Origin: Batkoa obscura | Lineage: Eukaryota; Entomophthoromycota; Entomophthoromycetes; Entomophthorales; Batkoaceae | Length of the DNA stretch: 64,000 nucleotides | Assembly (NCBI GenBank): GCA_030770535.1 | Contig: JASVEC010000048.1 | Coordinates: forward strand, 216,477 to 280,476 | Reading direction: 5' to 3' | Shown here: in pieces, positions 37,758 through 49,922 of the stretch | Layout: each line of letters starts with the position of its first letter | Position numbering within the stretch: position 1 is the stretch's first letter | Notes under the pieces: model-generated | Told to the model about the DNA's origin: nothing | Databases searched by the model: none | What the model saw: only the letters and a program-made list of their open reading frames with translations | Translations under genes and position numbers: made by a program

Positions 37758-39461
37758 TTATAATACTTCTTTTAAAGATTTTTTAGCTGAACCTCTTTCT
37801 TTTGGTTTTGGCTGGGAACAATCTGGTTTCCAACCAATCTAAATAAAATAATAAAATAAATATTCAATAAAAATTGATAAGATCAAATTAATAATTACCA
37901 GATAAAGTATCTAAATAATAAAAATGAATTAAGTGATTAGTATTATGAATAAATTAAATATAATTCAAATATAAAAATTACTTGAAATGTAGCTGGTATA
38001 CTACCATCTTCATTACCATGAGCAGCTAAATAATGAATAATGAATAATGAATAATGAATAATGAATAATGAATAATATTAATATAAAATTATTTGATAAA
38101 ATCTATTTGTATACCTTGATAAATTGAATTAGCAGCTAATAAGATATCTCTTTTTAAAAATGGTTGTCTAATAATATTAAAAAGAAATTAATCAATTAAT
38201 TCAACTTTGAATTTCAATTTTTCACTTTTCATTTAACACTTTCTCAATCAAAAATTTCCATTAAAAATAATTCATTCGATTCAACTTACCTAGCAATCAC
38301 TGCATTCGATTCTCCCATTGCATCCAAATCTTCCATTAAATGAAATATACTTGGATAATTGACTACAATTTCATCCACATCCACGGTAGTTAATGAAAAC
38401 CCAGCTCGACTTAATAGATTCGAGATATCTTTAGCTTCTATAAAAAAAAGAGTAAATTTATTATTATTAGTTTATAAAATAAAGAAAAAGAAGAGTATGA
38501 TGTTAAAGTTAATAATAAATTATAAATCAATGGATTTACCAGCAAAGGGTGATACCCTTGGGGATAAGCCTCCACCTCGTTCTTGTTCTGCTAATTGTAA
38601 GGAGGTACTGTTAAAGCGAAGGGATAAGTTAATATAAATATATAAATATATATAAAAAGAGATAATTGTATTAAATTTTACCGTAATTCAAAGAGAGTAT
38701 CACCACCAAACATACAAGCTAAAAATACACCATCAGGCATTAAAGCCTCTTTTATTTGGATGAAAGTACCTATCAAGGATTAATAAATCAATAAATAAAA
38801 ATAAACTTTCTGATAATTATTGTTTTTTTCTCACTTACCAGGTAAATCATTAACCCAATGTAATGATAAATTGGAAATTATTGCTGGTATACTATTTTCT
38901 TTAAATTTTAATAACTCTTCATCCATTATTTGTCGTTCTATGGATACTTCGTAGTCACTATCTAAAGCTTTATCTCGATATAATAATTTTTCTAATAAAA
39001 GAATTAAAATTAAAATCAAAATGGTTGAAATTAAAGAATTTTAAATATAAATTCATTTATTATAATATATAAATATTACCTGATATATCACACATAATTA
39101 ATTTATCGGTACTATCTTTATCAATGTGTTTAATAATATGACCGGAACCAGAACCTAAATCAACAATAAATGGAAATTTCCTTTTAATTACCTAGTATAA
39201 TAATCAATCAATTAATCCCTATATCTAATGGTATTCTATTATTAATTGAATTATACTTACTTCTAATCTTTCCACCATTCTAAGTCCCATCTCATCTTTT
39301 AAATAATCCGTTTCTTTATTGTGATTAATAACGCTGCGATCCCGATGCCACTTTTTAGCTTCTCGGTCAAACACTTGCCATGGGGTTTGTGAGCTAACTG
39401 CTCGACAGAAGGTTGGATTAATTGTTGATTTTATAGTTGGTTTGAGATATTTTAAAAACAT
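37758..39461 (-). CDS. NDUFAF5: Mitochondrial complex I assembly methyltransferase-fold protein (NDUFAF5-like)
   Basis: NDUFAF5 acts in the mitochondrial matrix on the complex I subunit NDUFS7. The start at 39461 gives [20 protein letters not shown], a basic, hydroxylated presequence, then [17 protein letters not shown], the usual mature start. Later exons give the SAM-binding motif [50 protein letters not shown], the [19 protein letters not shown] block with MGESN, and the end [19 protein letters not shown]. All are family hallmarks. About nine introns of 40-100 bp, one with a 7-bp tandem repeat. It shares a 106-bp divergent promoter with the FAF1-like gene. Its presence implies a functional complex I. 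Confidence 0.93.
38031..38077. repeat. 7-bp tandem repeat in an NDUFAF5 intron
   Basis: Six to seven copies of TGAATAA in a row, within an intron of the NDUFAF5-type gene. Confidence 0.85.
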
Positions 39462-39567
39462 CAAAAAAGTCCACTTTTTATAAAATGAGAATAGTTCCAA
39501 ATTAAATCAAAACTGAAAATACATTCAACTTTAGAAATTCAATTTTGATTTTTTTAAATATCTCAAA

Positions 39568-40593
39568 ATGAAAAAGACAATAAACTCAGTAAAGTAAGGA
39601 AATAGATCAAGTTGGTAGTTTAGAAATTAATTAAGTTTTATTTAGTAAAGATGTGGACCAAGAAGCATTGGATAAATTAAATGAAATGAATAGAAGATGG
39701 ATGATGAGTATGGGGTTAGATGTAAGTCAATTTAAAAATAAGGAAGATACAGAAGAAGAAGAAAATATAGAAATTGAAGAAGAAGAAGAAGAAGAAGAAG
39801 ATAATGACATTGAAGAAGAAGAATCTGATTCTGAAGAAGAAATAGAACAGCCTAGAAAAAAAGTAGAAGTAGTAATCTACCAAGATTTATCAAAAGAAAT
39901 ACCAAAATCTATGGGCTCTAAAAAGTTTTTATCTTCGAATATTAAACAACTTGATAAAAAGAAAAAAGTAGTTGAAGTGACAACAAAAATAGAAAAAAAA
40001 GAAGAAGAAGAAAATCAGTTATTTGATAAAGAATTAGAAAGTTTATTAAAAGATAGTAATTTGATTGAAAAATTAGCTACTTCAGAATTGACAGGGAAAG
40101 CTAAAAGAAAACATCAATTAAAAAAATTGGTGCAGTTAGGCGCTAAGGTAAGGGTTTTGAAGTTACCTTATGTTTGATTGAAATATTAATTTTATTTATT
40201 TATTATTTCAAGCCTATGAAAAAAAGTCATGATCCTATTAAAACTCGACTTGAAGTAATTAGAAACAAAAAACGTAAAGTAGATGCTAAGATTGAAAGGG
40301 TAAGTTAAATATAATAATAATAATTATAGAACACTTTAGATTCAATTTTATAACAATATTAAATTATTTTCTATTTAACATAGGCTAAAGAAGAAGGGAA
40401 CTTTGATAAGAAATTCATCCATGAATATGAAGATGATAGTCTAAAGAAAAAGAAGAAAAAGAAAGTGGATGGATTAAAAACAAGTTTAGGTAAATTCAAA
40501 GATGGTGTATTACATATATCGAAAAATCATATCAAACGTAATACAATTAAGGTTAAAAAAGATAATAAAAAGAAATCTTCATTTAGAAAATAA
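39568..40593 (+). CDS. FAF1-like 40S ribosome-biogenesis protein
   Basis: A highly charged nucleolar-type protein. The first exon is only 26 nt (39568-39593, MKKTINSV); a 52-bp intron joins it to NKDVDQEALDKLNEMNRRWM, which makes sense of an otherwise ATG-less open frame. Next come a long Glu-rich acidic stretch, a linker, and the conserved C-terminal block LKKLVQLGAK-intron-PMKKSHDPIKTRLEVI, followed by RNKKRKVDAKIER and a lysine-rich tail ending SSFRK. The LGAKP-x-KK block is typical of yeast Faf1 and human C1orf131 (DUF4602), which bind the early 40S precursor. The family call rests on this block and the charge layout, so it is moderately sure. Confidence 0.65.
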
Positions 40594-40698
40594 ATATTAT
40601 AATAAAAATAAAATAAATAAGAAGTATATTATTATTATCATTATTATTATATTTATTGTTATAAAATGTTTTCTTTATTTTTATTTTATTAATGTTTT

Positions 40699-42093
40699 TT
40701 AAACACGTAAATACCAGCCTTTATGATCTAAAAGCCAAGCTAAAGGTACAAATATTATCCAAATAAAGAATTGAGACCAAATTAAAGAACCTAAGGAATC
40801 TGGACACCATTTACCAAATATATTAAAATATAAATAAGACCATAAATCAATTATTCCATCACTACTACCTAATCCATCATAATTTAATGTAATTGCAAAC
40901 ATTGTACCTGCTACCATTTCAGATAATGCATAAATTAATAAAGGATTACTACCAACCTATATTATTTAAATGTTATATTAATAAACATATTATATTGTTA
41001 TTATATTATTATTTATAAACATTACCTTTAAAAGTGATTTAAATATAAATCGAATAATTTTCCAAGGATGATTTAAACAATTTAGAATATCAATAAAATA
41101 CATTAAAATAGATAACATAATAAGAGAGAAACCCCCAGCACATAAAACAAAAGTAGGAGTCCATAACGGCTTACCCACAGGAATAATAGGATCAAAACAA
41201 TAAGCAATAAATAAAAATAATAAAGCACATAATAAAAATTGAGCCATTTTTTGATATATCATTAAATTATCATTGAAATTCTTCCTATTTTTTAAAACAT
41301 TTAAACCAACCATCAAACCTAACCAACAAGAAATACAAGCTGTAAACATAGATAACACACCTTCAGGATCAAAATCTTTTTTTTGATAATTATGATTTTT
41401 ACCCCAAAACAGTTGATCAATATATCCTTGAGCACTGCATTCAGCACTTAAAGAACCTCGTCCACAATCAGGTACATTTAATCCAAAAGTAATGGCTAAC
41501 CAAATAATTAAGGGTATTAATGGAAATCCTACATATAAATAATACTTTTTCAACTTATTATTTTCAAAATCCCTACAACAAATATAAGCAATTGAAGTTA
41601 CTAAATAACATAAAGCTAATCTATGAAGTACACCAACAAAACGATATTTATCTGATAAACCTTCCCAAGTAAATGGCCAACCGTTAAGAAAGGCCCCAAT
41701 ACCCCATAATAATATAGAACGTTTAATAATTTTTAATATTAATTTACCATTCAAAGGTAATTTATTCAATGCTAATGGGATAGCTAATCCCATCATAAAT
41801 ACAAAGGTTGGGAAGATTGAATCTGCAATGGTAAACCCAAACCATTCAGCATGGGATATCTGTGGAAATTGATTAACTACTTGATAATTAGCCGTTATCA
41901 TTAAGATAATTACTAAGCCTCTTAAGGCATCTAAAGATAATAGACGTTTATTTTTGATCGTTACTGGTTTTATTTCTTCTTTAATATCTCCTTCTTCAAT
42001 AGTATCTTCATTTACATTAGCATTAAATTCATTGATATTTAATTCATCTGCATTCTTTTCACCTGCATTCTTTTCATTCATTTTTGTTAGCAT
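40699..42093 (-). CDS. HGSNAT/YeiB-family multi-pass acetyltransferase-like protein
   Basis: A 441-residue membrane protein with two exons (42093-41026, 40956-40699). After a charged N-terminus of about 48 residues comes the family opening RLLSLDALRGLVIILMI, then PTFVFMMGLAIPLALNK, RFVGVLHRLALCYLV, and near the end the spliced GSNPLLIYALSEMVAGTMFA. About ten membrane helices are seen. The family includes heparan-alpha-glucosaminide N-acetyltransferase and many bacterial and fungal proteins of unknown acceptor. Fungi lack heparan sulfate, so the substrate here must be something else. The asymmetric acidic N-terminus suggests a cytosolic start. Confidence 0.85.
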
Positions 42094-43100
42094 AATATTT
42101 ATAATTATAAAAAATAATAATGTTTATATTGACTTTTTATTGAAATTTCTTTCCTATTTATACAGTTAAGTTTATCACTTTTTATTTATTTTTAACATAT
42201 TACTAAATTCAGTACAATGTCAGCTGATAACTCATGTTATTATTGAATGACACGATCATTCTTTTAAATAGAATTATGGTGAAAAACAATGAATTTTTCA
42301 TTTTACTAATCTATTCTTTAGGTTTTAGTTTACTTGTATTAAAATAAACAATTATTGGTTTTAGTTTAATGTAGAATTAATAGAATATTAATTACCTAAA
42401 AGATAGATTAATATAATATATTTAATATATTTAATATATTTCAATTAACAATAAAAAAGCAGTTTAAATTTCAATTTAAAATTTCACCAATTAAACTATT
42501 CAATTTAAAATGTATGATGATATCTTAAATATCATTGTATTTTTATATCTCGGAATAATACATCTAAAAAGAATCCATGAGTTTGAATTATGAAATATTT
42601 AAAGATCATTCTGTTTCTTAAATTATTTAAAAATAACTCGTTAATTGATAAAAATAAATTCAAAATTTAATATGGTTTCTCTCTCTTGATTCTTGTCATT
42701 AATATTTTCTAAGTGGAATATTGTTTTTTATATTCTATTTTTGAATAATTTATAGATAATATTTTTTTATATTGTTTTCTTTATATTGTAATAATACATT
42801 GTTACTAAGTTGTGTAGTTTTAAACACCTAATCTATAAAAAAAGAAGAAATGTTTGACTTGTTGTGTAACTAATAAAAATTCTCTTTTTTAACTGTTATA
42901 TAATTTTAAAGACCATATTAACATGAGTTTAAATCAAATGATAAACTGTTAATGTTTAAAAACAGTAATATAAAGTTTTTTTAAACCGAGTTTTAATAAG
43001 CTTTTCATTTTGGTATAATAGAATAGCATTATTATTGGTTTTTTATGTTTTTATTAGCATTTAAGTATCTTATAAAATATTGTTTATTTTATAACTAAAT

Positions 43101-43206
43101 ATATAGGGATATATTTTTTTGTTTAAGAATTTTACTAACAATCTTTCCACTCAAATAGTGCTTAAAAGATGGAAAAAGTAATGAAGCCAAAAAAACACCC
43201 CCATAT
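43101..43206 (+). mobile_element. MITE-like inverted-repeat element, copy 8
   Basis: A 106-bp element from ATATAGGGATATATTTTTTTG to ACACCCCCATAT. The core has TAGTGCTTAAAAGATGG in place of TAGCGCTTAAAAAATGG, the same variant as in the foldback element at 58077-58220, so these two copies may be a subfamily. Confidence 0.82.
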
Positions 43207-43348
43207 AATTTCATTTTTTCTGAGCTTGAGGTCTTTAAACCTAAGTATGATATTGAGATGCTTTATTTATCACAAAAATAAAGAAATAGAATATTTGTCA
43301 TCTACAAATGCTACTCTACTGTTAAATTGAAAAGTTAGTACTTATAAC

Positions 43349-43400
43349 ATTATTTAATTATTATGATATTATTTAATTATTATGATATTATTTAATTAAC
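43349..43400. repeat. 19-bp tandem repeat, about 2.6 copies
   Basis: The unit ATTATTTAATTATTATGAT is repeated without mismatches, upstream of the cysteine-rich secreted protein gene. Confidence 0.75.
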
Positions 43401-43562
43401 CCTATTAAAGCTTGACATTTTGACCTTTCAAGATGTATGATCACCATCAAATCAGTAGATCCATGGCAATTTACTTAAAATAGAAAATTATGTCCTAATA
43501 ATAATTATAAATTAAGTATAAATAAGATGCCATTATTTTATTTATAAAACAATTTTTTAACC

Positions 43563-44063
43563 ATGAAAGTAACTTATTTATTACCTTTTATTGAAATGAT
43601 AGTTAGTGGTCCAGTGGAACTTGGTTCGCTCAGTAATACTGATATATTTTCACGTCCTTATTTCCCTTTCTTTAATAGAAAATGCGTCCATACTCGTACA
43701 GAAGACCAAAAAAATAAATTTTGCGAATGGTTAAAAGCAAAAAACTTTTTAGTACCTGATAAAAGTATTCGACCTGTAGATTGTACTGTGGAATGTACTG
43801 GGTTCCTTGAAAAATCACATCATGTAAAAGTTTGTCATGATGAAGCAGTATCTAGGTTTGGAGATACTTGTATAGATGATTTATGCCATTTTTGTTGGAA
43901 TTATATAAGAAGCGATTGTCATGCTCAATGTGGTTATACAAACAAAGGGGATGGATGTGCTCAAGATAATTATGGTCGTTGTTTAAATAGAGACCGTAGC
44001 CAGGATAAAGAAATGTACTTACCAGGGCTTGGTATGGTCAATAAAGATGCTGTCGGGTTTTAA
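43563..44063 (+). CDS. Small cysteine-rich secreted protein, 12 cysteines
   Basis: A 166-residue protein with a short hydrophobic N-terminus (MKVTYLLPFIEMIVSG) that could serve as a signal peptide. Cysteines stand at residues 41, 54, 74, 78, 91, 103, 108, 111, 119, 123, 132 and 140, an even number suited to six disulfides. No intron. The segment CHFCWNYIRSDCHAQCGY is notably dense in Cys. The last 25 residues are Cys-free. I do not recognise the family. Small size, secretion signal and Cys content fit a secreted fungal protein that acts outside the cell, but that is inference. The acidic residue in the signal region lowers certainty of secretion. Confidence 0.7.
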   Translation: MKVTYLLPFIEMIVSGPVELGSLSNTDIFSRPYFPFFNRKCVHTRTEDQKNKFCEWLKAKNFLVPDKSIRPVDCTVECTGFLEKSHHVKVCHDEAVSRFGDTCIDDLCHFCWNYIRSDCHAQCGYTNKGDGCAQDNYGRCLNRDRSQDKEMYLPGLGMVNKDAVGF

Positions 44064-44491
44064 ATATATTAAAAGAATTAATTTTAATTGTTCATCTTTA
44101 ATAACTATTATGATTTAAAATTTTATTATTATTAAATTATTTAGAATTCTCTCATACTAAAAATGATGTTATAATTAATATCATAAAATCTAAAATATCT
44201 TACTATATTAGTTTAGGTTTAAGCGATACTATTAATTATATTGATATCAATTCAATTGAAATAATAATAAGCAACTCATAGTTGTTGTTTTTTTATTAAA
44301 TTTTAATATAAAGAAATATAAGGAAATAAAAAGAAATAAAAAGAAATAAAAAATAAACATTGCTTATTTTTATAAATAACTTTTTATTTTTTTACTATAT
44401 AAAAACTTTTAATTAATTAACACATTAATAAAAACATACAATATAATTCATAGTCATAATACAAAATGTTCTATTTTTATTAACCTTTTCT
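44064..44491. other. Intergenic gap between convergent genes
   Basis: About 430 bp of AT-rich DNA, with imperfect AAAAAGAAAT repeats at about 44310-44355. No gene is seen. Confidence 0.5.
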
Positions 44492-46445
44492 TTAATCTTC
44501 TATTATTTCTGCTTCCTTTGACAGTTCTTCCAATGCAATAAGATACCAATCATCAAACGTTTCTTTTTCTAATTTAGTTTTATGAAGCATATTAGCTAGA
44601 CCACGAATTGGATTAACCCTAATTAAAAAATTAACACTTCCTCTAAAAATATTCTATAATAACACTTACTTAGCCATAGATTGTAACCAGATAATATAAT
44701 CATCTAATATAATTTTTGAATAAATATAATAAATTTCATGATGATCAAAAATATTTTTAATCTCCAATAATACTTTTAATAAAGCTCTTTTACCAAGTTT
44801 AAAGATATAATAACAATCATTCACTATTTTTTTACTTAACTCAAAATTACGATACAATGGGTAAGCTAATGAGCGACGTCTATTACTTATTAATACTTCT
44901 TCTAATTGTTTAAATTTCTATAAAAAAATTAGTTATTATAAACAATATAATATAATATACAATCTAATTTACCTCAAGACAAGATATTGTAGCAGCTAAT
45001 TTACCAATACACCAAGCTGATTCAACATTGGAATCGCCCTCATTGATTCTTAAATCATAACAATAAGCTAAAATTAAATCCGTCAATCCTAAATAAATAC
45101 ATCTTTCTTCATTATTTTCAATAATGAATTCTCTATTTGGTAAATTTAATAAAATTTCTTTTTCTTTTTCCGTTAATTTCAAATGATTATTTTGATTAGC
45201 TACATCATCAAGTTTTGGATTGATTATTTCAATTTTAGGTTTAATTGATAATGTTTCCATAACATCGCTTAACTCACTTGTACTACTTGGTATTTCTTGA
45301 ATTTTACTTTGAGTTGGTATGTCATTATTTTTAATCATTGAGGTGTGATTTATTTCTTCTATTAAAAGTAATGAATTATCACTTTTCTTTTGTTCTTTTT
45401 GTTCATTTTCTTGAATACTAACGTTATCTTTACTTTGTCCTTTATTAATCAAATTATGTTCTCTTTGTACTTCTTTAAATATTTTCTCCCATTTGGTTTT
45501 ATATTTCAATATAGATTGAAAGTAAGGTTCATTTTGATTGAGATAATCATTTCTAACAATAAAAATGAATAAAATTAAACAATTAAAAATATATTCTATA
45601 CTTACATATAATGATCATCATCAAATTGAGTATCTTCATTTTCAATTCGAATCATTCTTCTTTCTTCAAAAGTACTAGCTTCTGGATCCAAAATTTCATT
45701 AACATCATTACCACCTTCTTTAACATGGGCTAAATAACCCGTATATTTTTGATTAAATCCATAACCATCTTTTGTAATTAAAGATGTTGTCTTTAAATAA
45801 AATGATATAAATAAATTATTTTTTTCAAAAAAGAGCAACATAAAACTCAATTACCTTTTCTTCCACCTTTTGTGGTATCTCCCAATCAATATCTTCAACT
45901 AATAAAATTAAAAATATTAAATAAATAAATTCTACATCATTTGACAATACTCACTATCCAATCTTTCACTAGGAGGTACTTCATGGTCCGTTGAGTTAAT
46001 CACTTCAATTAATGGAGTTTTATTTTTATTCAATTCCATTTTAGTAGCCAATAATTTTGATACCAAATCTAAATCCTCAAACTCTTCACCAGCATTTGAT
46101 TTAGCTACTTTGATAATAAAATCTCCTTTTTCAATATCATATTTGGCTACTGAACGTTCATCTTCAATTACTTCCCCTGGTAAATTCAGCCTGTAGAAAG
46201 TAGAAATGTTAGTAATGAGAGAGGGATAATATATTATTTAATTATTTACCTTAAAAAATAGGGTGCTATATGAAAACGAAACTCTTTTCCATCAACGTAA
46301 AAATCGACGTTTTGAGCCTAAAAGTTTAGGTTTATTATGTTCATTCTTAAAATTAAAATAAAGCACTTACTTTAACATAAGGAGCATGGATTACAATGTG
46401 TAAATAGTTATCGTCTTGAGTAATTTTAAATTTAGGCGTTATCAT
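44492..46445 (-). CDS. SHQ1: Shq1, H/ACA snoRNP assembly chaperone
   Basis: Shq1 binds the pseudouridine synthase Cbf5/dyskerin and keeps it from RNA until snoRNP assembly. The start at 46445 opens the N-terminal CS-like domain: MITPKFKITQDDNYLHIVI, then HAPYVK, and after introns DFYVDGKEFRFHIAPYFLRL and NLPGEV. The middle has a charged linker, and the C-terminal SHQ1 domain shows GFNQKYTGYLAHVKEGGNDV, LTDLILAYCYDLRINEGD, ESAWCIGKLAATISCLE, then RRRSLAYPLYRNFELSKKI. The last exon ends at EEIIED-type residues (44492-44494 stop). About eight introns. One exon contains a Lys/Glu/Ser-rich insertion (about 100 residues) before the C-terminal domain that is longer than usual. Confidence 0.93.
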
Positions 46446-46842
46446 TATTATTACGTGTTAATGGTGTTTTTCCTTTTTTTTTATATTGGTAATTGAAAAT
46501 GATATAATAATATTCAAAAAAAAGAATGAATAAATTGATTTGAAAAAAGTTAATTTTAAATTTCGATTTTAAAATTTTATTCTAAAAATGGAAAATGGGC
46601 TGTTTATTCTTGAAAGAGAGGATTATTAAATTTTAACAATTGTGTCAATTTATAATATTCTATTTTAAATACATTTTAATAGTTTTATAATAATTTATTT
46701 TAAAAAAAATAGATGTTAAAAACATTGAAAATATAAATAATTGGTTTTCAATTTAATAACATCATAACTTTAATATTAAATTTTATTTATTAATCCAAAA
46801 ATAGCACTTGTTTAAAAAAATCATGAATTTATTCCATTTTTA
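46446..46842. other. Intergenic gap, SHQ1 promoter side and PMT1 3' flank
   Basis: About 400 bp, strongly AT-rich. No family element or gene is seen. Confidence 0.5.
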
Positions 46843-49481
46843 CTATTCTAAAGTATTTTGGATAGTAGGCTCATCTATGCTAGACTCTTCTTCTTTTTCT
46901 GGGATAATATCCTCTTCTACGTTTACTTCTTCATTATTGTCACTTGATTTTTCATCGACTTTAGTATCTTCTTTTTTAGCATAATGAAGATCCCAAGAAG
47001 AAAGCCATTTACGTTGAATTACTTCATTACCATTCTTTAATCCAAATCCATAAGTAATAGGAGCAAAATAATAGAAACAAGCAATTTGTAACACAATAAC
47101 AACAAAACTAACAATATAAGCTACAGTGGAAGTTGTAACTGGTTTTGTTTGTTTAAATTGAGGAATGGCTGGTAAAGTGATTTGTTCAATTAATTCACCT
47201 TCTTTTAAAGTAATAGTAGTATCTTTTGAAATGACTTCAACCTCATGAGTATTATCTGGATAATCTGGTACAACTGGATCTACTTTAGAATAAAAGCTAT
47301 ATTGAATAGCAGCACCAACTAAGCAATATTTAAAGATTAAAGCGGGTAAATAATGATGTAAAAATAATTGACGCCCCATCGGGAAAAAGGGGAAATAATG
47401 CAAACCCCAAGCCATTAATAAAAAGAAACCTGAATTATAAATACGATTATGGAAACCTAAATAAAATTGATTAAAATATATTATAAAAATAAATAAATAG
47501 AACTAAAATTACCTAAATCACTTGTAGTATAACCACGACGTAATAAAAATTGGTCCGAAATAAAATAAGCAACAAATAATAAAATAACTAAAGATCCTAA
47601 AAAGTAACCAAATGGATTACCAAGTAAATAAATTTGTTCTTTTTTTCCAAAAGTATCACGTGTCCAATAAGAACACCCACGATGAGTAATCGGCCATTGC
47701 CATGGACGAGTAGCATAAGGATGAGAAGCAGAAATTTGATTATTTTTAACCAACATTTCACGATTTAATTCGATAAATTTTAGGAAAAAGTTACGATGCT
47801 TTGGCTCCTTATGTTGAATTTCGGTATCATTTTTACCAATAATTTCGTTTACAAACCAATCATTAGTATCATCTTGTAAATTTTTATTCCCATTCACTTC
47901 GTTATGCTTATAACCCCATTCAGGTAATTTAACTGGATGACTCCAAATTGCTACAGAAGTTTCTTGATGTAATATTTTGGTATATTGAGATCTAGACTTC
48001 CATACCTGTCCTTCATCTTCAGAATCTACCGATATTTTAAAATATGTGAACTTCATCTTTTCAGTTGAATTATTAGCAATATCAATATCAACAGTAGTAA
48101 CTTCTTCATTAGTTGCCATAGTTGGTGATGCAACATCATGAGTCATTAGTAAAGAATTAGTATTAACATGCTCAAATCGAACAATATCTCCATTTTTAAC
48201 AAAGTCTTGCTCTTCTAAACCATCATCTAAATCTTCTTTGGGAAGTACACGCCAATGATTATTGGAATCTGAATGTGGATATCCAGTGACCTGTTGACCT
48301 TGAGAAGAAACACGTCCATCTTTATATCTAAGAGGATAACGATCGGTATGAGAATGTAAAAAGTTTTTAGTTGATTTGTGTTTGATTGTAATAACATCAC
48401 CATAACGAATTTCAAAACTATTTAAATGAATTTCATTACCTTTTAAAGTAGATTGAAATTCTGGACTCATATAAGCATCACCAGTACCAGAATTAGATAG
48501 CACTTTAAAATGAATCCAAAAGATAGATAAATATACTATAATTGGTACAAAAATAAGACCAACAGCTCTTGCTGCAAAATGTTTACCTACATATTTCATT
48601 GAATATCCTCTCTTAATATCTAACATTTTCCATAAATCAACAATGACACAGATACCAACAGTCAATATAACAAATAAACCAACCATTTTAACACCCAATG
48701 TTAAAGCAAGAGAAACACCAGTAGCAATTAACCAAAACCACCAACCATTTGTAAATTCACCATATTTGAATTTATAAAATCGAATATAACAATAAATCGA
48801 TAATGTAGCAAAAAATATAAGTTGAGAATCTAATAAAATAAGTCTAGATTGGGTTACTAAAGAACCGTCAAATAATACTAAAATTGTAGAAACAACAGAA
48901 GGTAAAATAGAATACCCAGATTCACGCATACACATATAAACTAAAGGTACATTTAAAGCACCAAAAATAGCTGAAGTTGCACGTAAACCAACATAAGGTA
49001 CATTATAATCTGCATATACTAAACCAATTTTTTCAAATAAAAAAGAACCATCAAAACCAATAAAATAACCTCCTAAGGCTAATACCATCTTTGCCAATGG
49101 TGGATGCACATCAAAGAAAAATTCTCTACGTAAATAATAACTGGCAAACTTACCAAAATGGACTTCATCAAATACTACTTCCCCAGGAAATGATAAATCA
49201 TAAAAACGAGTAACAAAACCTAAAAAGATAAACAATAGTAACCAGTAATGAGAATACATTTCGTATGAGGTCCAGCTACGTTTTATCTATAAGGTTTTTA
49301 ATGTTAATAAAAATGATAGCTAGTAGCTCTAATTAACTATTACCTCTTGAGTTGGTTTGTTTCTATCAGAAATAGTGGAGGTTGACTTTAAATCCTTAGT
49401 GTCATCACTCACTTGGCCGCCTCCAACTGGGCGACTCCTTAAATTTTTTTGACCCTCTGATACAGAGAAGGAGGAACTCAT
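46843..49481 (-). CDS. PMT1: Protein O-mannosyltransferase, PMT1 subfamily
   Basis: An ER membrane enzyme that moves mannose from dolichyl-phosphate-mannose to Ser/Thr of secretory proteins. Three exons (49481-49344, 49286-47513, 47456-46843) join to 841 residues. The first luminal loop holds the catalytic Asp-Glu (EVVFDEVHFGKFASYYLRRE), followed by FFFDVHPPLAKM. The central MIR region reads GDVITIKHKSTKNFLHSHTD, GRVSSQGQQVTGYPHSD and LLMTHDVASPTMATNEEVTT. The C-terminal membrane part has GLHYFPFFPMGRQLFLHHYL and a long acidic cytosolic tail. The MIR sequences and the HFGKFASYYL segment are those of Pmt1, not Pmt2 or Pmt4. Splicing supplies NRIYNSGFFLLMAWG across the last junction. Confidence 0.95.
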
Positions 49482-49922
49482 ATTGTAGTTATAGAATTAG
49501 TTGTATATTATTATAAAAAAAGTTTTTTTTGAATTTTTGAAGTTTAATTTAACATTGTTATTGTAGCCAATTAAATCAAAATACATAATCATTAATCGTG
49601 GCAGGTTTTTATTTTTTTTAAAAGGAGTTTAAATAAAGGGTCTAAAATTAAATTTTATTATTATGTTTATTGAATATCGTAGTATCAGAAATAATATTTT
49701 GTATTGATTTATTTCTAATATTGTGAAAATATTATACTAAGTTATTTTTGTGTTAAATCGATTTTTATAAAAAAAGTAAAAATAAAGTATTATTCTATTT
49801 AAATATAGTAAATAACAACTTATATTTTAAAGTTTTATTTTATACAAAAGAATAAAGGTCACGTTTAAATAATTAAATAATAAATTCAATAGCATTATTT
49901 CAAAATACAAATTATTTGATAA
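49482..49922. other. Intergenic gap, PMT1 promoter side
   Basis: About 440 bp, AT-rich, between PMT1 and the NMNAT gene. No gene or family element is seen. Confidence 0.5.

Larger units (their letters stand above)
42094..43562. other. Intergenic gap with one MITE copy and a 19-bp tandem repeat
   Basis: About 1.5 kb. TTTAATATA units occur near 42410-42440, a family element at 43101-43206 and a 19-bp tandem repeat at 43349-43400. No gene is supported. Confidence 0.5.

Noticed and set aside
40502-40702. 66-codon plus-strand frame overlapping the end of the FAF1-like gene
   Set aside because: It is an out-of-frame shadow of the last exon followed by an ATT-rich tail.
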